From Vitis vinifera (taxonomy: Eukaryota; Streptophyta; Magnoliopsida; Vitales; Vitaceae), in NCBI RefSeq assembly GCF_030704535.1, contig NC_081820.1, positions 24,112,001-24,176,000 of the forward strand: a stretch of 64,000 nucleotides of DNA. Direction: 5' to 3'. The position numbers and the translations under genes were made by a program. This document shows, piece by piece, positions 41,850 through 59,715 of the stretch. Below the pieces are notes generated by a model. That model was not told the DNA's origin and ran no database searches. It saw nothing but the letters and a program-made list of their open reading frames with translations. Every line of letters starts with the position of its first letter. The stretch's first letter is position 1.

Positions 41850-42735
41850 CTCAAACAAGTTGGCCTTCCACAACACAAGAAAATGAGACTCCAAGAAAGC
41901 AACTTGTAGCTATTGTGATCGAAACCACCACCTCATTGATCGTTGTTATTACCTGCATGGATTTCCAGTTGGTCACAAATTGCATGGCAAGAATGTGAAG
42001 ACAAAGAAATTAGTTGCACACATCATTCAAACTAATACAGTTGAACCAACTACAGGGGTGACTACATTTACCACTGAGGAATATGATCAACGCATGGCCT
42101 TGCCTTGGAGAGAGAATGGCAATAACCAATCTTTTGCAAATACCATAGGTATAATCACATCCAATTGCAATACTACTCAATATGGTTCACATTCAACCTT
42201 ATATTGGATTGTGGATAGTGGTGCGACAGATCACATATCCAAGTCACCACTGACCCAAAATAAATTCGATACTAATCATGATTTTGTGGAATTACCTGAT
42301 GGCGGTGAAGCAGAAATTAAATCCACTGGGTCTATTAAGTTGTCACATAACTTGATTCTTGATGGGGTGCTACATGTTCCAAAATTTCGAGTTAATTTGT
42401 TATCAATTAGCAAACTTACTCAAGCATTGAGATGTAATGTGATATTTTACCCTGATTTTCATGTGGTGTTTACGAAGAAGATGATTGGTCTGGACAAGCA
42501 ACATAACGGGTTGTACTATCTTACACCCAACCAGAATCCACACCTAGCTCAGTGTCAGTTGTACCTCAAAAATTTGGCATCAACAGCTGGGGCATCCATC
42601 ATCCAGAAGTAATTTTTACTTCTCAGCATGTTTGTGACATTTGTCCACTAGCCAAACAAACCAGTTTACCATTTTCCCACAGTTCAATCTCATTGGTTGC
42701 ACCTTTTGATTTAATTCATTGTGATATTTAGGAAT
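41850..42735 (+). mobile_element. Ty1/Copia fossil (gag knuckle, protease, integrase edge)
   Basis: It contains a gag zinc-knuckle-like stretch (CDRNHHLIDRCYYLHGFP), a retroviral-type aspartic protease segment with DSGATDHI, and the beginning of the integrase N-terminal region. Both LTRs and the rest of pol are missing. It is an internal fragment, broken, on the strand opposite to the PPR gene and directly upstream of it. Confidence 0.85.
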
Positions 42736-42769
42736 AATTGTTATTATTATTATAATTATTATTGCTACA

Positions 42770-43270
42770 AGAGGAGAACAAACCGCACATTCCATTAAAC
42801 CTCCGTTCGGTCGCCGAGAAACCGCAGGAAAGGAAAACAAATCGAAATTCTCAGGTCGGAACACGAGAAAAACAAAGCACAACAAAGAAACCTGCAGTCA
42901 ACTGCTCAGTCAGGGTTACTATTTCACTTTTCAGAAACCAAGACAACACTAAACACAAGATTCAAAAAAATTTCACCAGTTTCCTCCGTTTTCTCGGGAG
43001 CCAAACAGAGACGGAAAAACATAGAGATGGGCGCCGGATCTGAATCACTGGTACTTGCCTTTAGAAATGGTGGATTTCAAGGGCTGGAGAGGCACTTCGA
43101 AAACGGCGTCGTTTCGAGAGAGAGGAGAAAACTAGGGTTTCTAGTGTGCCAGCAAAAGCAAAGAGAGAGACGTTGAGAAAGTGCGGTAAGTTGAAGGCTA
43201 TCAATGGGCTACACTCCTCTGCACCTGCCACTCTCTCCGATTGCTACAATCGGCTCCCATCTTTCACTTA
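42770..43270 (-). promoter_or_regulatory. Putative displaced promoter/5' leader of the PPR gene
   Basis: This GC-richer block, read on the minus strand, has leader-like features: an AAACGACGCCGTTTTC near-palindrome (43100-43115), an AAACCCTAG motif and CT-rich sequence. No open frame of note leads from it. It lies about 1 kb upstream of the PPR ATG, with the Copia fragment between. It could instead belong to another lost gene. Confidence 0.35.
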
Positions 43271-43687
43271 CAATATTTTTAGGATTAGTTTTTCACGACT
43301 AACATTATAAATATATAAATTATATATTATTAAAATTAAAAATAATTATAAAATTTTTATAAATAATTAAGATTTTAAATACATTTCAATATTTTATTAT
43401 TAATACTAACAATTTAAATTATAATAAGATAACATGAAGATTTATTAAATTATTAATATTTCTAATTCTATTAAATATATTAAAATTTTAATTATTAAGA
43501 TAAAATAAGATTTTATTATTTAAAGTAACTTAAATTATAATAATTATGTAGTTTATTGTTTTCAAAATTATTAATTATTTTATTTATTATCGTATAATAT
43601 ATTGATAAATTATAATTATTTATAACAATTTTGAAGATTTTGAATAATGTATATATAATTTAAATGGCTTTTAATTAAAAAAGCCAT
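43271..43687. other. AT-rich spacer
   Basis: Very AT-rich (TTAATTAT-like) sequence with no gene or recognisable element. It ends where homology to the truncated duplicate begins (43688). Confidence 0.5.
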
Positions 43688-43906
43688 TAAACATTGAAAT
43701 CATTTTACAGACATTTGCTAAATCAGACAAGTGACAGAAAGTGTACAAATCTGATGACCTTCATCATCTAATCCTGGTCCAGGTTAACTTCCATGCAAGC
43801 ATGTACCTGAAAGCTAGTTGTTATAACTTATAAAGCCTGTATGTATCATCTTCATGAAAAACTATGTGCAAGCAGCCATTAATGGGGCTGCCTCAAGCAA
43901 TGATTG

Positions 43907-46900
43907 TCACCGGTCATCCTGAAACAAAGCTTTTGAGACTGAGCTGGAGTGAGTCCCATGATCTTGGGGGTCGTTGTCATCACTACTGCTTCTTCTTGGG
44001 AGTGACCGTTTCTTCGAGGACAATGGGGTCTCACATACCATGTCATAGCTTGCCCTACGACGGTCCTTCCTTTTTGATTGCTTCCTATAGGAGTCTGACT
44101 TAGGTTTCATTGCATTTGGTTGCTTGGGGGCCCAAACTCTCTGCAAATCTGGCACCCAGCTTGTGAAAGATGCAAATCTCCGAGCCCTCTCTCTCCTCTC
44201 ACGAGCTTCAATCAACCTACGGGCATGCTCCTCTCCCTTATTCCCTGTAGGGATGCCATTGTCGTCTTCTAGTGGTTGAGATGACTCGTTTTCTGCAGAG
44301 ATGAGTTCGTTTGCTCTTTCACTGTCACCTATCTCGTCTCTATCTGGTTTATCTCTCCAGGACTGGTTGCTGTCCTCACTGTTGAGTAAGGGATTGGGGG
44401 ATTCATCCTCATCACCAAACAGCAACAAGTCCATTCGAGTATAAATTTTATGGACTATATCTCCAAGAGTGTGAGAATACCTGCCATTTTAGCGATTCAG
44501 GCAAGTATATGCATAGCATATGATGAATAAGACATGAGCATAAACAATCATCTTCAAAAATCAAGTGCTATAAAAAAATAAATAAATAAAGAGAACTCCT
44601 TTCCACCATTTTGGAGATCCATATAATTTGTCTATGCTGCATGAATTGAATTTATCTTCACTTTTCTTTTTCCTTTTTTATTCTTGAATATTTCAACATG
44701 TAGAAGCTAGACCCTTACCAAGAGTGTGGTGAACCTTACAAGGTTCCAAGATGAGGCATAGAATTGTGGTTCCAAAACAGAAATGTGACCTAATATAAGA
44801 GATTTTCACCTTTTTCCACTTATCTGGAATAAGGATTTCCTCAATCCAGTTTTGGCATTCCCAGTGTGCAATTGGCAAGTATATTTCTAGGCTGCTACAT
44901 GGAGCGACAAGCTTCTTCATTATTCTGAACTTAAAAGCTCCTTTGCAAAGCAAATGGGGTCCTAGTGGCAGGTTAGGTTGACAATAAAGAGCAAAAGTAT
45001 AATGTCCAATACATGTTAGGTTTTGACTCTCATCAGATCTGGTACAACAGTCCAGTAAGTATGTTGCATATAACAGTTCTTCATAATTTAAACTGTCTTA
45101 CAAAGTCAGCTGTGTTCCATCATTATTCTTCAAATATACTGTGAGGTATGTTAGTCTCTTATTTCTCATGTTTCTTCCTATCTGCTTTGAATTGCATCAA
45201 TTTCCAACACTCATAAAAAATTAATGCAAAAGAGCAATACCCACAAAAGAATGTGAGTATATCACAAGCAAAGAGCATGAAATGATCTAAATCAAAAGTT
45301 TCAAGTCCATCAAAATTTAAAAGTGATTATTGTTCAAGGGGATTGCTGTTCATGCACATGATAACAGACATCTAGCATAAAATAAGACCAAGGTGACTTA
45401 TAGCTCAAGGAAGGTGTCCAAAGGAAATTCTCATACAAAAGACTGGTAAGATATATAATGCTCCTCTCTTGATAATCAGAGTTTGTGACTATTGCATTGA
45501 AGCCTCTTACTGTTGTCTAGAGTGACTATTCTTTGCTGCCTTCTCAATCAACAGACAATTACAACTTAGTAAATCATATTTTGTAACTTACAACTATATA
45601 TCGATTCACAAGTAATGAATGCACATATGTACATAAGCATGTATGCACTTAATTTTATGTGTGTTTGAACTGAAAAATAAAAATAAAAACTGAAAAAGGA
45701 GCACTGACAATTTGGGAGAAAGGTGCTCCTGACAATAACACTACGAGGAAGAGATATCTAAAGAATGACCACATCCTCGGGGAAAAAGCCTGGGTAGCAT
45801 AAGATGGGGATCTAATAATAGTTTTATAAGCAAAGGTATTGTCAACTTAGTTATATGAGTGATATGTTTACCTGCTTTTTATGATCTTTCCCACATAATT
45901 ATCAAGGCTCCAATCACCAAAAAAGCCTCCCTCCATATGGCACTGGATAGTCTCTAAAAGCAAGCAAATTTGCTTCACAAACTTTTGTTTTGTAGACTCT
46001 TCAATACTCTGTGTGACTCCTGAGCAAAGTATCTCCATTCTAAACAAAATCTGCAACTGATATCTAGAGCTTATTAAGGAAAATGTTACAGTAATAGGAG
46101 GCAAACAATTGACTCCAGCTTATTAGAATGATAAAGCAATAGTGTGCTATATGTGAATGTGAAAAAGAGATAAGGATACTCTCTAACTATTTTTTCTGAA
46201 GTCAATCTGGTTGATCTTGGATCAGATGATTCACAGGGTGGATCATTGTTTTTGTGCTTTGCTGCCAAATCCTTAGGCTCCTTTACTAGAAGTTTAATTA
46301 GTTCAACAACAGCTTTACTACCATAAGGATCATCTACTTTTTGCTCAGCATTTTGACTCTCTGATGTTTCCATTTCAAACTTTTGATGTAACCAGTGGAT
46401 AGACGAGCTCACAAGTCGCTCTGCCAAAGCCCCCAAGTCCACCCCTTCAGATTCAATTCCCTCCTGTATCTTTCCTGAAAGAACACTGAAAAAAGCTTCT
46501 GAAGTTTCTGAGCAAAAATCAAGAGCAGCTTCATCCTGTATTCTAGAAGGCCCAGTCAAAACATCCTCTTGAGCTGATACAGATAGAGAGATTGGCTGTT
46601 CGCTTTCTTGGTGCAACACTGTCAGCCTCTCTTGGGTTTCTTTTGGAATATCCTGATGTAGCTGGGACCCATCTGGTATGATTATGCTACAACTCAATTT
46701 CTTAATCTGTTTCATCCAGCATTTAAGAAATTTCAACTTCTTTGTGTTCTTACCTTCCTTGGCAAAGTAAATCTCTCCTATTTCCATCTCACTGTGCTCA
46801 AAGGCTGCCTTGCAGAAGGAGCTCCATGCAAGAGGCTGATGCAAATGGGAATGCTTTTTATTCATTTTTTGTTTGCCACTTCCTGGAGCCCCGGATTCCT

Positions 46901-48470
46901 GAGATGAAAAATGCCCACTTTGAGAGTCAATAATCCCATTTGATGCATTCATATCATCACTGTGTTTGCAAACTTCACGGCTTCTCTGTGTAACAAACTG
47001 GCCCACCTTTGGTCCACAGAAACCATCTACCATGTTTTGAGGGTAGAATTCATTATCTATAGTAGAAAGTAGACCCGAATGAACAGTAAAAGGCTTGAGA
47101 ATTCCCATGCATGAATCCCCATTGCCATTCGATAGAGACACCAAGGCCCAGTAGCCCTCCTTAAAGAGAAAACTCAGAAGTATTTGCCAGAAGGGTTCAC
47201 ATTTTCTCTGCATCAACTCTCCTGTTTCAGTTGCTAGAATTTCAAGAACCCTATCTGCAAAAAAATCACCTGAACTTTCCTTTTTATCTTTCCATGATTC
47301 CCCAGAGAATCCACGCACTAGAATGGGGTCAGACAAGCATCCCATAATTTTCACACATTCATCATATTTCTGCACTGCCTTAACATGGATTTTTGTTATT
47401 CCTTCACTAAAATGCCCCCAAAATGTTTTTCCTTCATCGCAACCTATACTTTGCGAATATGTAGGTTCTGATGTATGCAAAACATTCTCACATCTATGCC
47501 TAGGTAACATCTTCAAATTGATCAAATCAAGGTCACAACATTTCCATTCCAAAGGTTTCCCACTTACATCTGAGATCTCAAGAGTCAATTGTCCATGAAT
47601 TACCTTACAAAAATTACTACAATTGAAAGGACTAGTCGAAATCCCAATCCTTGGATAAATTAACCCAAAAGGAACAAGAGCAGAACCCAGAATAATTGTA
47701 TCAGTTGAAGAAAAGCCCCAGCCCAAGTTCTTGATCCCATGCTTAAAAAACCCTATATCCAACTCAGGTTCATTGGATTCATTAGTCTCACCCTTTCCTT
47801 CACCACATGCTAATCTGTGCCTAACATCAACCCAAGTGAAATGAATATCTCTACTAACAAATGCATCATTCGCACTATCAAAAAATCCACAAAATTTCCT
47901 AGAGAATGCATCTACATTGGTTAATAATTCATCCTCCACTTCCACACTCACAAACTCAGATACCCATTTCAAAGATCTATAAATTGGTGAAAACAAAACA
48001 ATCAAATTCGACCTAACAACAGGGAAACGATCATGATCATGGTTCGGCTTACCTAGAATATCATGAACCTGCTGCTCCCACGAATAATCATGCACAAGCT
48101 GAATCATAGATTCAGCAATATGAGAAGCCCGTGATGGAGCCGAATCTGATAATTCACAAGCCGAAGAGAGAGAATCCAATGTTTTGGAAAGGGAAACAAG
48201 GGTTTCAGGCGGGTGGTCGAAGGAGAAGGCCGCGGCGGATTTACCCAGGAGGCGATGGAGCTTAGAGGAGGAGAGAAAAGGTGAAAGAGAGGAGAAGAAG
48301 AGCTTGAAGGTGAAGAGAGAGGATGAAAGCGAGGAAAAGGAGAGTAGGGTTTGGGCAGAGGTGAGGATTGTGTAGAGGTAGGGGCTAGGGTTTTGGAGTT
48401 GGAGTAGAGGGTTCAGGTCTATAAGGAGGACTATGCGCTGCGTTTGTGAGAAATCTAGGGCTTCTGCCAT
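43907..48470 (-). CDS. Plant Treslin/SLD3-like DNA replication initiation protein
   Basis: Three exons (46180-48470, 45872-46063, 43907-44480; GT/AG, phases fit) encode 1018 aa. The first ~220 residues read like the Treslin N-terminal vWA-like region: QRIVLLIDLNPL, FKLFFSSL, ESMIQLVHDYSWE, NLIVLFSPIYRSLKWV and DIHFTWVDVRHRL follow the same order as human TICRR. The segment across exons 1-3 (about 720-850: DLAAKHK, STRLTSEKIVREYQLQILF, WSLDNYVGKII) fits the conserved Sld3/Treslin domain that binds Cdc45. The basic C-terminus has SKRKDRRR and ETPLSSKKR, a possible CDK target. Expected role: loading Cdc45 at origins in S phase. The assignment rests on motif order recalled from memory. The promoter has an E2F site. 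Confidence 0.7.
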
Positions 48471-48590
48471 ATCGTTCTGCAGAGGGACTGGGCTAAGGCG
48501 CGCCGGAGAAGACGAGCGCCCTCACAGTTGCTGAATTTCGCGATCGGACTCTGGATGGAACACGGAGGTGTTGGCTGTAGATGGAGAAGA

Positions 48591-48820
48591 CTAACGTGCG
48601 CCGACTGGATGAATTCTGTGAAGATAGTCGGAATGATGCTAATCCCAGTGCCGTCGAAAGAACAGAGAGAGAAGGAAGCGTTGACTGTATGGAGCAGGCT
48701 AACGTGCGCCAGGGAGATGGATGTTGCAGATCAGCTGAGAGTCTGAGATAGAATCTTCAGTCTTGAAGATCGAACAGAGGGAGATGAATGTTCTCCAGAT
48801 GGAGCAGGCTAACGTGCGCC
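48591..48820. repeat. Three-copy minisatellite in divergent promoter
   Basis: CTAACGTGCGCC occurs at 48591-48602, 48699-48710 and 48809-48820 (periods 108 and 110), each preceded by ATGGAG(A/C)(A/G)G and followed by GATGGATG or GACTGGATG. It lies between the Treslin-like gene and the plastid-protein gene. Confidence 0.8.
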
Positions 48821-48900
48821 GTCAGAGATGGATGCCAAAGGTCGTTTGGATAGATATGAGAGTGCCAGAGCTCGAGATGGAACTTTGAATGCTGTTTGAT

Positions 48901-48910
48901 TGGCGGGAAA
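48901..48910 (-). promoter_or_regulatory. Consensus E2F binding site
   Basis: TTTCCCGCCA on the minus strand matches the E2F consensus TTTSSCGC. It lies 431-440 bp upstream of the ATG of the Treslin-like gene and directly abuts an ATTGG (CCAAT) box. An S-phase replication gene is a typical E2F target, which supports the gene call. Confidence 0.6.
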
Positions 48911-49350
48911 GCAGAAATGGCGGACGGAAATTTTCAGCTGACAAAGTGACAATAAAAAAAAAATAAAAAATGCCTCTGGTGTGATCACCTGGGCCGAAGC
49001 TCTCGGCCCAATAATGCAAAAGCCCACAAATCCACAGGCTAGCCCAACCCCTACGCTACGGGCTTATCTCACATGTTCTGATGTTCAAGCCCTAAATGGC
49101 CCACCAACTTCTTATTGTGTCTAAGATGACGTTTGTTTTTTAATCCAAAGTCAGAAAAAAAATCTGAAATTTTCTAATAAATGAAGATGAAAAAAAATAT
49201 ATATATAATATAAATTAATTTGCAAAAAGAAAAAAATTAACCACTTTTAACATTTACTATAATTTTTTTTTTTTTTGGTGAAATCCAATTTATATTAAAA
49301 ATAAGTGTACCAAGCAAAAACGTCATTGGTTTTTCCCATTTAACACTCAG

Positions 49351-49364
49351 AACGACGTCGTTTT
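49351..49364. promoter_or_regulatory. AACGACGTCGTTTT palindromic promoter motif
   Basis: This near-perfect palindrome with a central ACGT lies 175 bp upstream of the plastid-protein ATG. A close relative (AAACGGCGTCGTTT) is in the leader-like block at 43100-43115. Confidence 0.45.
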
Positions 49365-49538
49365 AGTCTTACCGTTCGTCTCTTCCTTCTCGAACGTTCT
49401 TCCGTTTGCCAGCCAGACCACCCTCAAATCAAAGATGAAGATAACGAACTGAGCTTTTCTCCCTCCAAATCACCAAAAAATTTCTGAAAATTCGCAAGAA
49501 AATTCTATTCAAAATAAATAAATAAAAATTCAAAAACA

Positions 49539-52500
49539 ATGTCCACCATTTCTGTATCCAAGTTCATTAGCGTTGATACCACATTGTTTTCCCCAAAATC
49601 TTCAACTATAAACCCTTGTTTTTTCCCCAAATTCCCTCCAAATTCCAAACCCAGAAAATCCCTAACGCTAGTTTTCTCAAGCTCCTCTGGCGCAGAGCTC
49701 TCCTCTGCTGCAGAAGATGAGTGGCTCAAGAAGCTTCCGGAGAAGAAGAAGCCCCTGTACTCTCACAGTCTTCCTTGTGTGGAGGCGTGGTTGAGGAATC
49801 TAGGGTTTTTCCAGAGCAAAGAGGATCGAGCCATTTGGTTCGTGGAAAAGCCTGAGTGGCACGCCCAGCTCTCGCTCGATGTCACCGATCTCTATATCAG
49901 GTTTTTGGTTGTTTTGTGATATGGGTTCGGATTATTTCATTGAATAGATTCATGGTATTGAAGTTGCTATAGTTGAATTTGGAAAATTTTAAATAATTTG
50001 GCGAAATTTTGCAGAATATTTTTTAAACTGGATTTCTGAATAATCTGTCTGCTTTTAGTCCACCCATATATATATAGCCTGGATATTATCAATTAGTCCG
50101 ATTGCTTGCTGAATTGCAACTTGCATGAGAACAGATTGGAGAAGTTAGAAGTGAATTTTCAATCGAAATAGGCTTAAAATAAGGCTTGAAATCAAGCTCC
50201 TCGATGTTTGGATTCTTTGCAAATGAACAGATGGGCTATTTTGGAAGAGGTTTCTTGATGCATGTTGGTGGTGAGGAAAATAATTTTAATTGAATAGGAA
50301 TAAGCATAGAACTGTAAATGAGAATGTTGTTGGTGTTTTGATATTGAAAGGTTACAAAACTGCCTTTTGGTTAATTTGGAAAAGAGATCCCCCCTAGGAA
50401 GCCATTTTCTCTTGCAATTTCTTGGCTGAAATTCAAGGTCATCTTCACTGTTGGAAAGGCATGTATAAACAAAAGAGTACTGCTAAATAACATGAATGAA
50501 TTCTCCAATTGACTTCTTCAAATAGATATAGATGATAATTATCCATGTGTTATTTAGCATTTTCCTAAAGAAAGAACTTGGATTGGAAACCTTGGCATGT
50601 ATCATTTCTCGGCTTGGGTCCTCATGTGTGCAACTGTGCTCGTGCATGTGTATGTGGTGGAGGGGTGTAGGCGGGTTCAGTTGCACAATTTTTTGGTTGA
50701 TGTTTTTTTTTGATAAATATCGCAAATATATTAAAGGGCAAAGGCCACCAAGCATACAGGACGTATACAAATCTGCCTCAAAACGAGAGCACAAAAACAA
50801 AGACCCTTACCCTCCCTTAAGTGGTTGCTAGCCACTCAAAAAAACCTAAGAGTGAAGAGGACTCCTCTCCAATATACACCCTAGCCCAACTCCACAAGGT
50901 ACAAACAAAAGAATTTTTGAGTTTCTGTATATTTAACACCCCTCCCTTGAACGCTAACCTATTTCTTTCCTTCCATACCGTCCAAAAAATACACAACGGG
51001 ATAGAATTCCAAATTTTTTTCCTCGTTTTCCCCACAAAGGGACCCCTCCAACTGAATAAAGCCTCCTTCACCAGCTCTGGGAACACCCAATGAACCCCCA
51101 CAAGGGTAAAAACAATATCCCATAAGGCCCTTACCACTGTACAATGAAGAAGAATGTGATTTACACTCTCCTCTTCACAACCACACAAAAAACAACGGTT
51201 AGGGAACTGCCAGCCCCGTTTTTGAAGCCTATCCAAGGTGAGAATTTTCCCCCACGCAGCTTCCCAAGCAAAGAAATTCACTTTAATAGGGACCTTGTTC
51301 ACCCAAACGCCTCTATACGGAAAGTCGCAGGCATTGATAGCAATCAGCCCGTTATAGGCATCCTTTACCCCATATTTCCCATGCCCCCCCCTTTCCAAAG
51401 CACCCCGTCCTCCTCTGAAGAGGGCTTGAAGTCCCTGAGCATAATAAGCAATCCTCTAATCAAGTCCAGCTCCCAATCATTGAAGTCTCTATGAAATCTA
51501 AGATTCCAGCCACCTGGACCACTGCTATGGTCCCACATCTCATTAACCATTGCATTCTTGTTGACCGCCATCTCATAAAGCTGGGGAAAAGCATGGGACA
51601 ACCTCTCATTCCCACACCACTGGTCCGACCAGAATTTTATTCTAGTCCCTTTCCCTACCTTGAACTTGATATTCTCCCAACACCATTTAACTTCCTTCAT
51701 GATCTCCTTCCATACCCCCACTCCGTAAGTTCCCCGGCCTTCTTTAGTTTTCCACCCAAACTCTTCCTGACCATACTTCACCCCGATCATTAACCTCCAG
51801 AGATTATCCTTTTCCACAGCAAATCTCCAAACCCATTTACCCAACAAAGGTTTGTTCAAGGAGTCAATCCTCCTCATGCCAAGGCCACCCTTTTCCTTGC
51901 GAGTACACACCACCTCCCAATTAATTAAATGGACCTTCCTCTCCAAGCTGCCCCTCCCCAAAGAAAGTCTCTTTGTAATTTTTTGAGTCTTTTTACAACA
52001 CTCTTCGGCATTCGAAAAAGGGACATAGTGTATATAGGAAGGCTGGCCATCGTACACTTGATTAAGGTGATACGCCCTCCCTTTGAAATGTATTGTCTTT
52101 TCCATTGGGCTAATCTCTTCCTCATTCTCTCTTCCACCCCATCCCAAATGGAAACAGCTTTATGGTGAGCTCCAAGGGGCAGCCCTGAGTAAACAGTGGG
52201 CAGCATTCCTAGTTTACAGCCAAGTTCCACAGCCAGCTCCTCAATATCCTCCACCTCACCCACCGGAATTAGGACACTTTTATCAAGATTGATTCTAAGG
52301 CCGGAAGCCGCCTCAAACCAAGCCAAAACCCAGCTTAGGGCGGACACTTGCTCTTTGTTAGCTTCACAAAAGATGATTGTGTCATCCGCAAAGAGCAGGT
52401 GGGACACTATCATCTCCTCTTCCCCTCTCCCCTTAATATTGCAGCCTGATAAGAAACCCCCATCAACCGCCCTTCTAATTAGAATACTAAGAACTTCCAT

Positions 52501-53330
52501 CCCCAACACAAAGAGATACGGGGAGAGGGGGTCTCCTTGTCTTAGCCCCTTAGAATTCGAGAAGAAACCAGCCGGCACCCCATTGATCATGACTGAAAAT
52601 TTGGTGGTAGAGATGCACCACCAAATCCACTCCAACCACCGCGACCCAAAACCCATTTTGACCAGAACTTTCATGAGAAATCTCCAATTAATGCTGTCAT
52701 AGGCTTTCTCAATATCCAATTTACAAATCAGCCCTTTCTCTTTTCTCTTGTGCCAAAAATCAATCACCTCATTGGCAATAAGGGACGCGTCCAGGATCTG
52801 TTTGCCTCTCACAAAGGCGTTTTGGTCCCCTGACACCACCTTATCTAGCACCTTCTTTAGCCTATTCGCCAACACCTTAGCCAATAGCTTGTACAAACTT
52901 CCTAACAAGCTGATTGGCCGGAAATCACCCAAATCTTCAGCCCCTCCTTTCTTGGGAATGAGGACTATAGAGGTGGAGTTGAGACTGTTGGCAAACGAAC
53001 GCTGGTTATGGACTATTGTTTGTTATGGTTTGATGGCAAACCCAACCCTGACCAGACAAAATTTCAGTCCTAAGACAAGGTACCATGCCAAAGGATCCTG
53101 TACCATCTCAAGAGTTTGTTCAGTGTTGTTGTTTGTGCACTTAGGTTACAATTTATTTTTGTCTGGATTTCCCTTTTTATTTGCACCCACCATGTGGACC
53201 ATGAATATTGTATTTAACATGCAGGTACCTGAAGAGTGGACCGGGAAATCTGGAGAAGGATGTGGAGAGGAGATTCAGCTATGCACTGAGCAGAGAGGAT
53301 ATTGAGAATGCCATACTTGGAGGACCATAA
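49539..53330 (+). CDS. Conserved plastid-targeted protein, 155 aa, unknown function
   Basis: Two exons, 49539-49900 and 53225-53330 (stop TAA), join in phase (ATC AG|G TAC) across a 3.3-kb GT/AG intron. Residues 1 to about 45 are Ser/Thr/Pro-rich and lack acidic residues apart from one Asp, like a chloroplast transit peptide. The mature part (LPCVEAWLRNLGFFQ, WFVEKPEWHAQLSLDVTDLY, SGPGNLEKDVERRFSYALSR) has the look of a conserved globular plant protein. I do not recognise a named family. The intron contains a LINE in the opposite orientation. The gene is divergent from the Treslin-like gene, with about 1.07 kb between start codons, and convergent with ABCC10, 572 bp between stop codons. Confidence 0.8.
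50704..53030 (-). mobile_element. 5'-truncated L1-type LINE
   Basis: The minus strand carries a non-LTR reverse transcriptase. IVLIPKKGG, DFRPISLLGSLYK, KLDIEKAYDSINW, GLRQGDPLSPYLF and the catalytic FADD (52932-51925) are followed in other frames by the RT thumb region (52147-51365) and a zf-RVT domain with CFLCGCEEESVNHILLHC (51398-50817). The element ends in an A-run at 50712-50704. The endonuclease and ORF1 are missing, which is the usual 5' truncation. Two frame changes separate the three blocks, near 52050 and 51380. A possible target duplication is GGTTGATG/GGTTTGATG. It lies in the intron of the plastid-protein gene, antisense to it. Confidence 0.92.
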
Positions 53331-53902
53331 GAAAAGGAACTAAGTCCAGCTTTTTCCTGGCCCAATTTGATGCATTCATGCCCAACCACCTCCCTCCAGA
53401 TCTCTTTTTTACCTAATAGCTAGATAATAGAACTTAGAGTTAGTTGTTCATTCTTCATTCAGATATGCCAGTGGCCTTCTGCTTTTCGTACTCTTGAAAG
53501 AGATTCTAAGTATGCTTGTTCAATTACATGAGCATAAAGTATTTTTTGTTGAATTTTTCTGTTTCAATATCCTTGAAGTTTGTAGCATTAGTACTCGGTT
53601 CCTTTTTTCCCTTTATTTCCTTTTGTTCTCATTACATTCTGAAAGAAAATAATGCAGGATACAACAAAATTCCAGATTTTTTCCCCTGGTTTTGACTCAG
53701 GTAAGCTTGATAAATTTAGGGCCCTGAAATTTAGGCTCTTGCAAAAAATACAGGAGTTAATTTCTGCCATGAATTATTTGGAAATCACTCAAAATTTGTC
53801 GATATCCTATCTGATCCTGGACCAGTCTTATTATGGTATTTTTCATCCTGTTTACTTCTTTCCTACAAGAGCCCGAGTGAGAACAGCTATATTAGATGAG
53901 AT

Positions 53903-59715
<5,813 letters not shown>

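Noticed and set aside
51491-53305. Plus-strand frames of 100-185 codons in the plastid-gene intron
   Set aside because: They are antisense shadows of the LINE reverse transcriptase.
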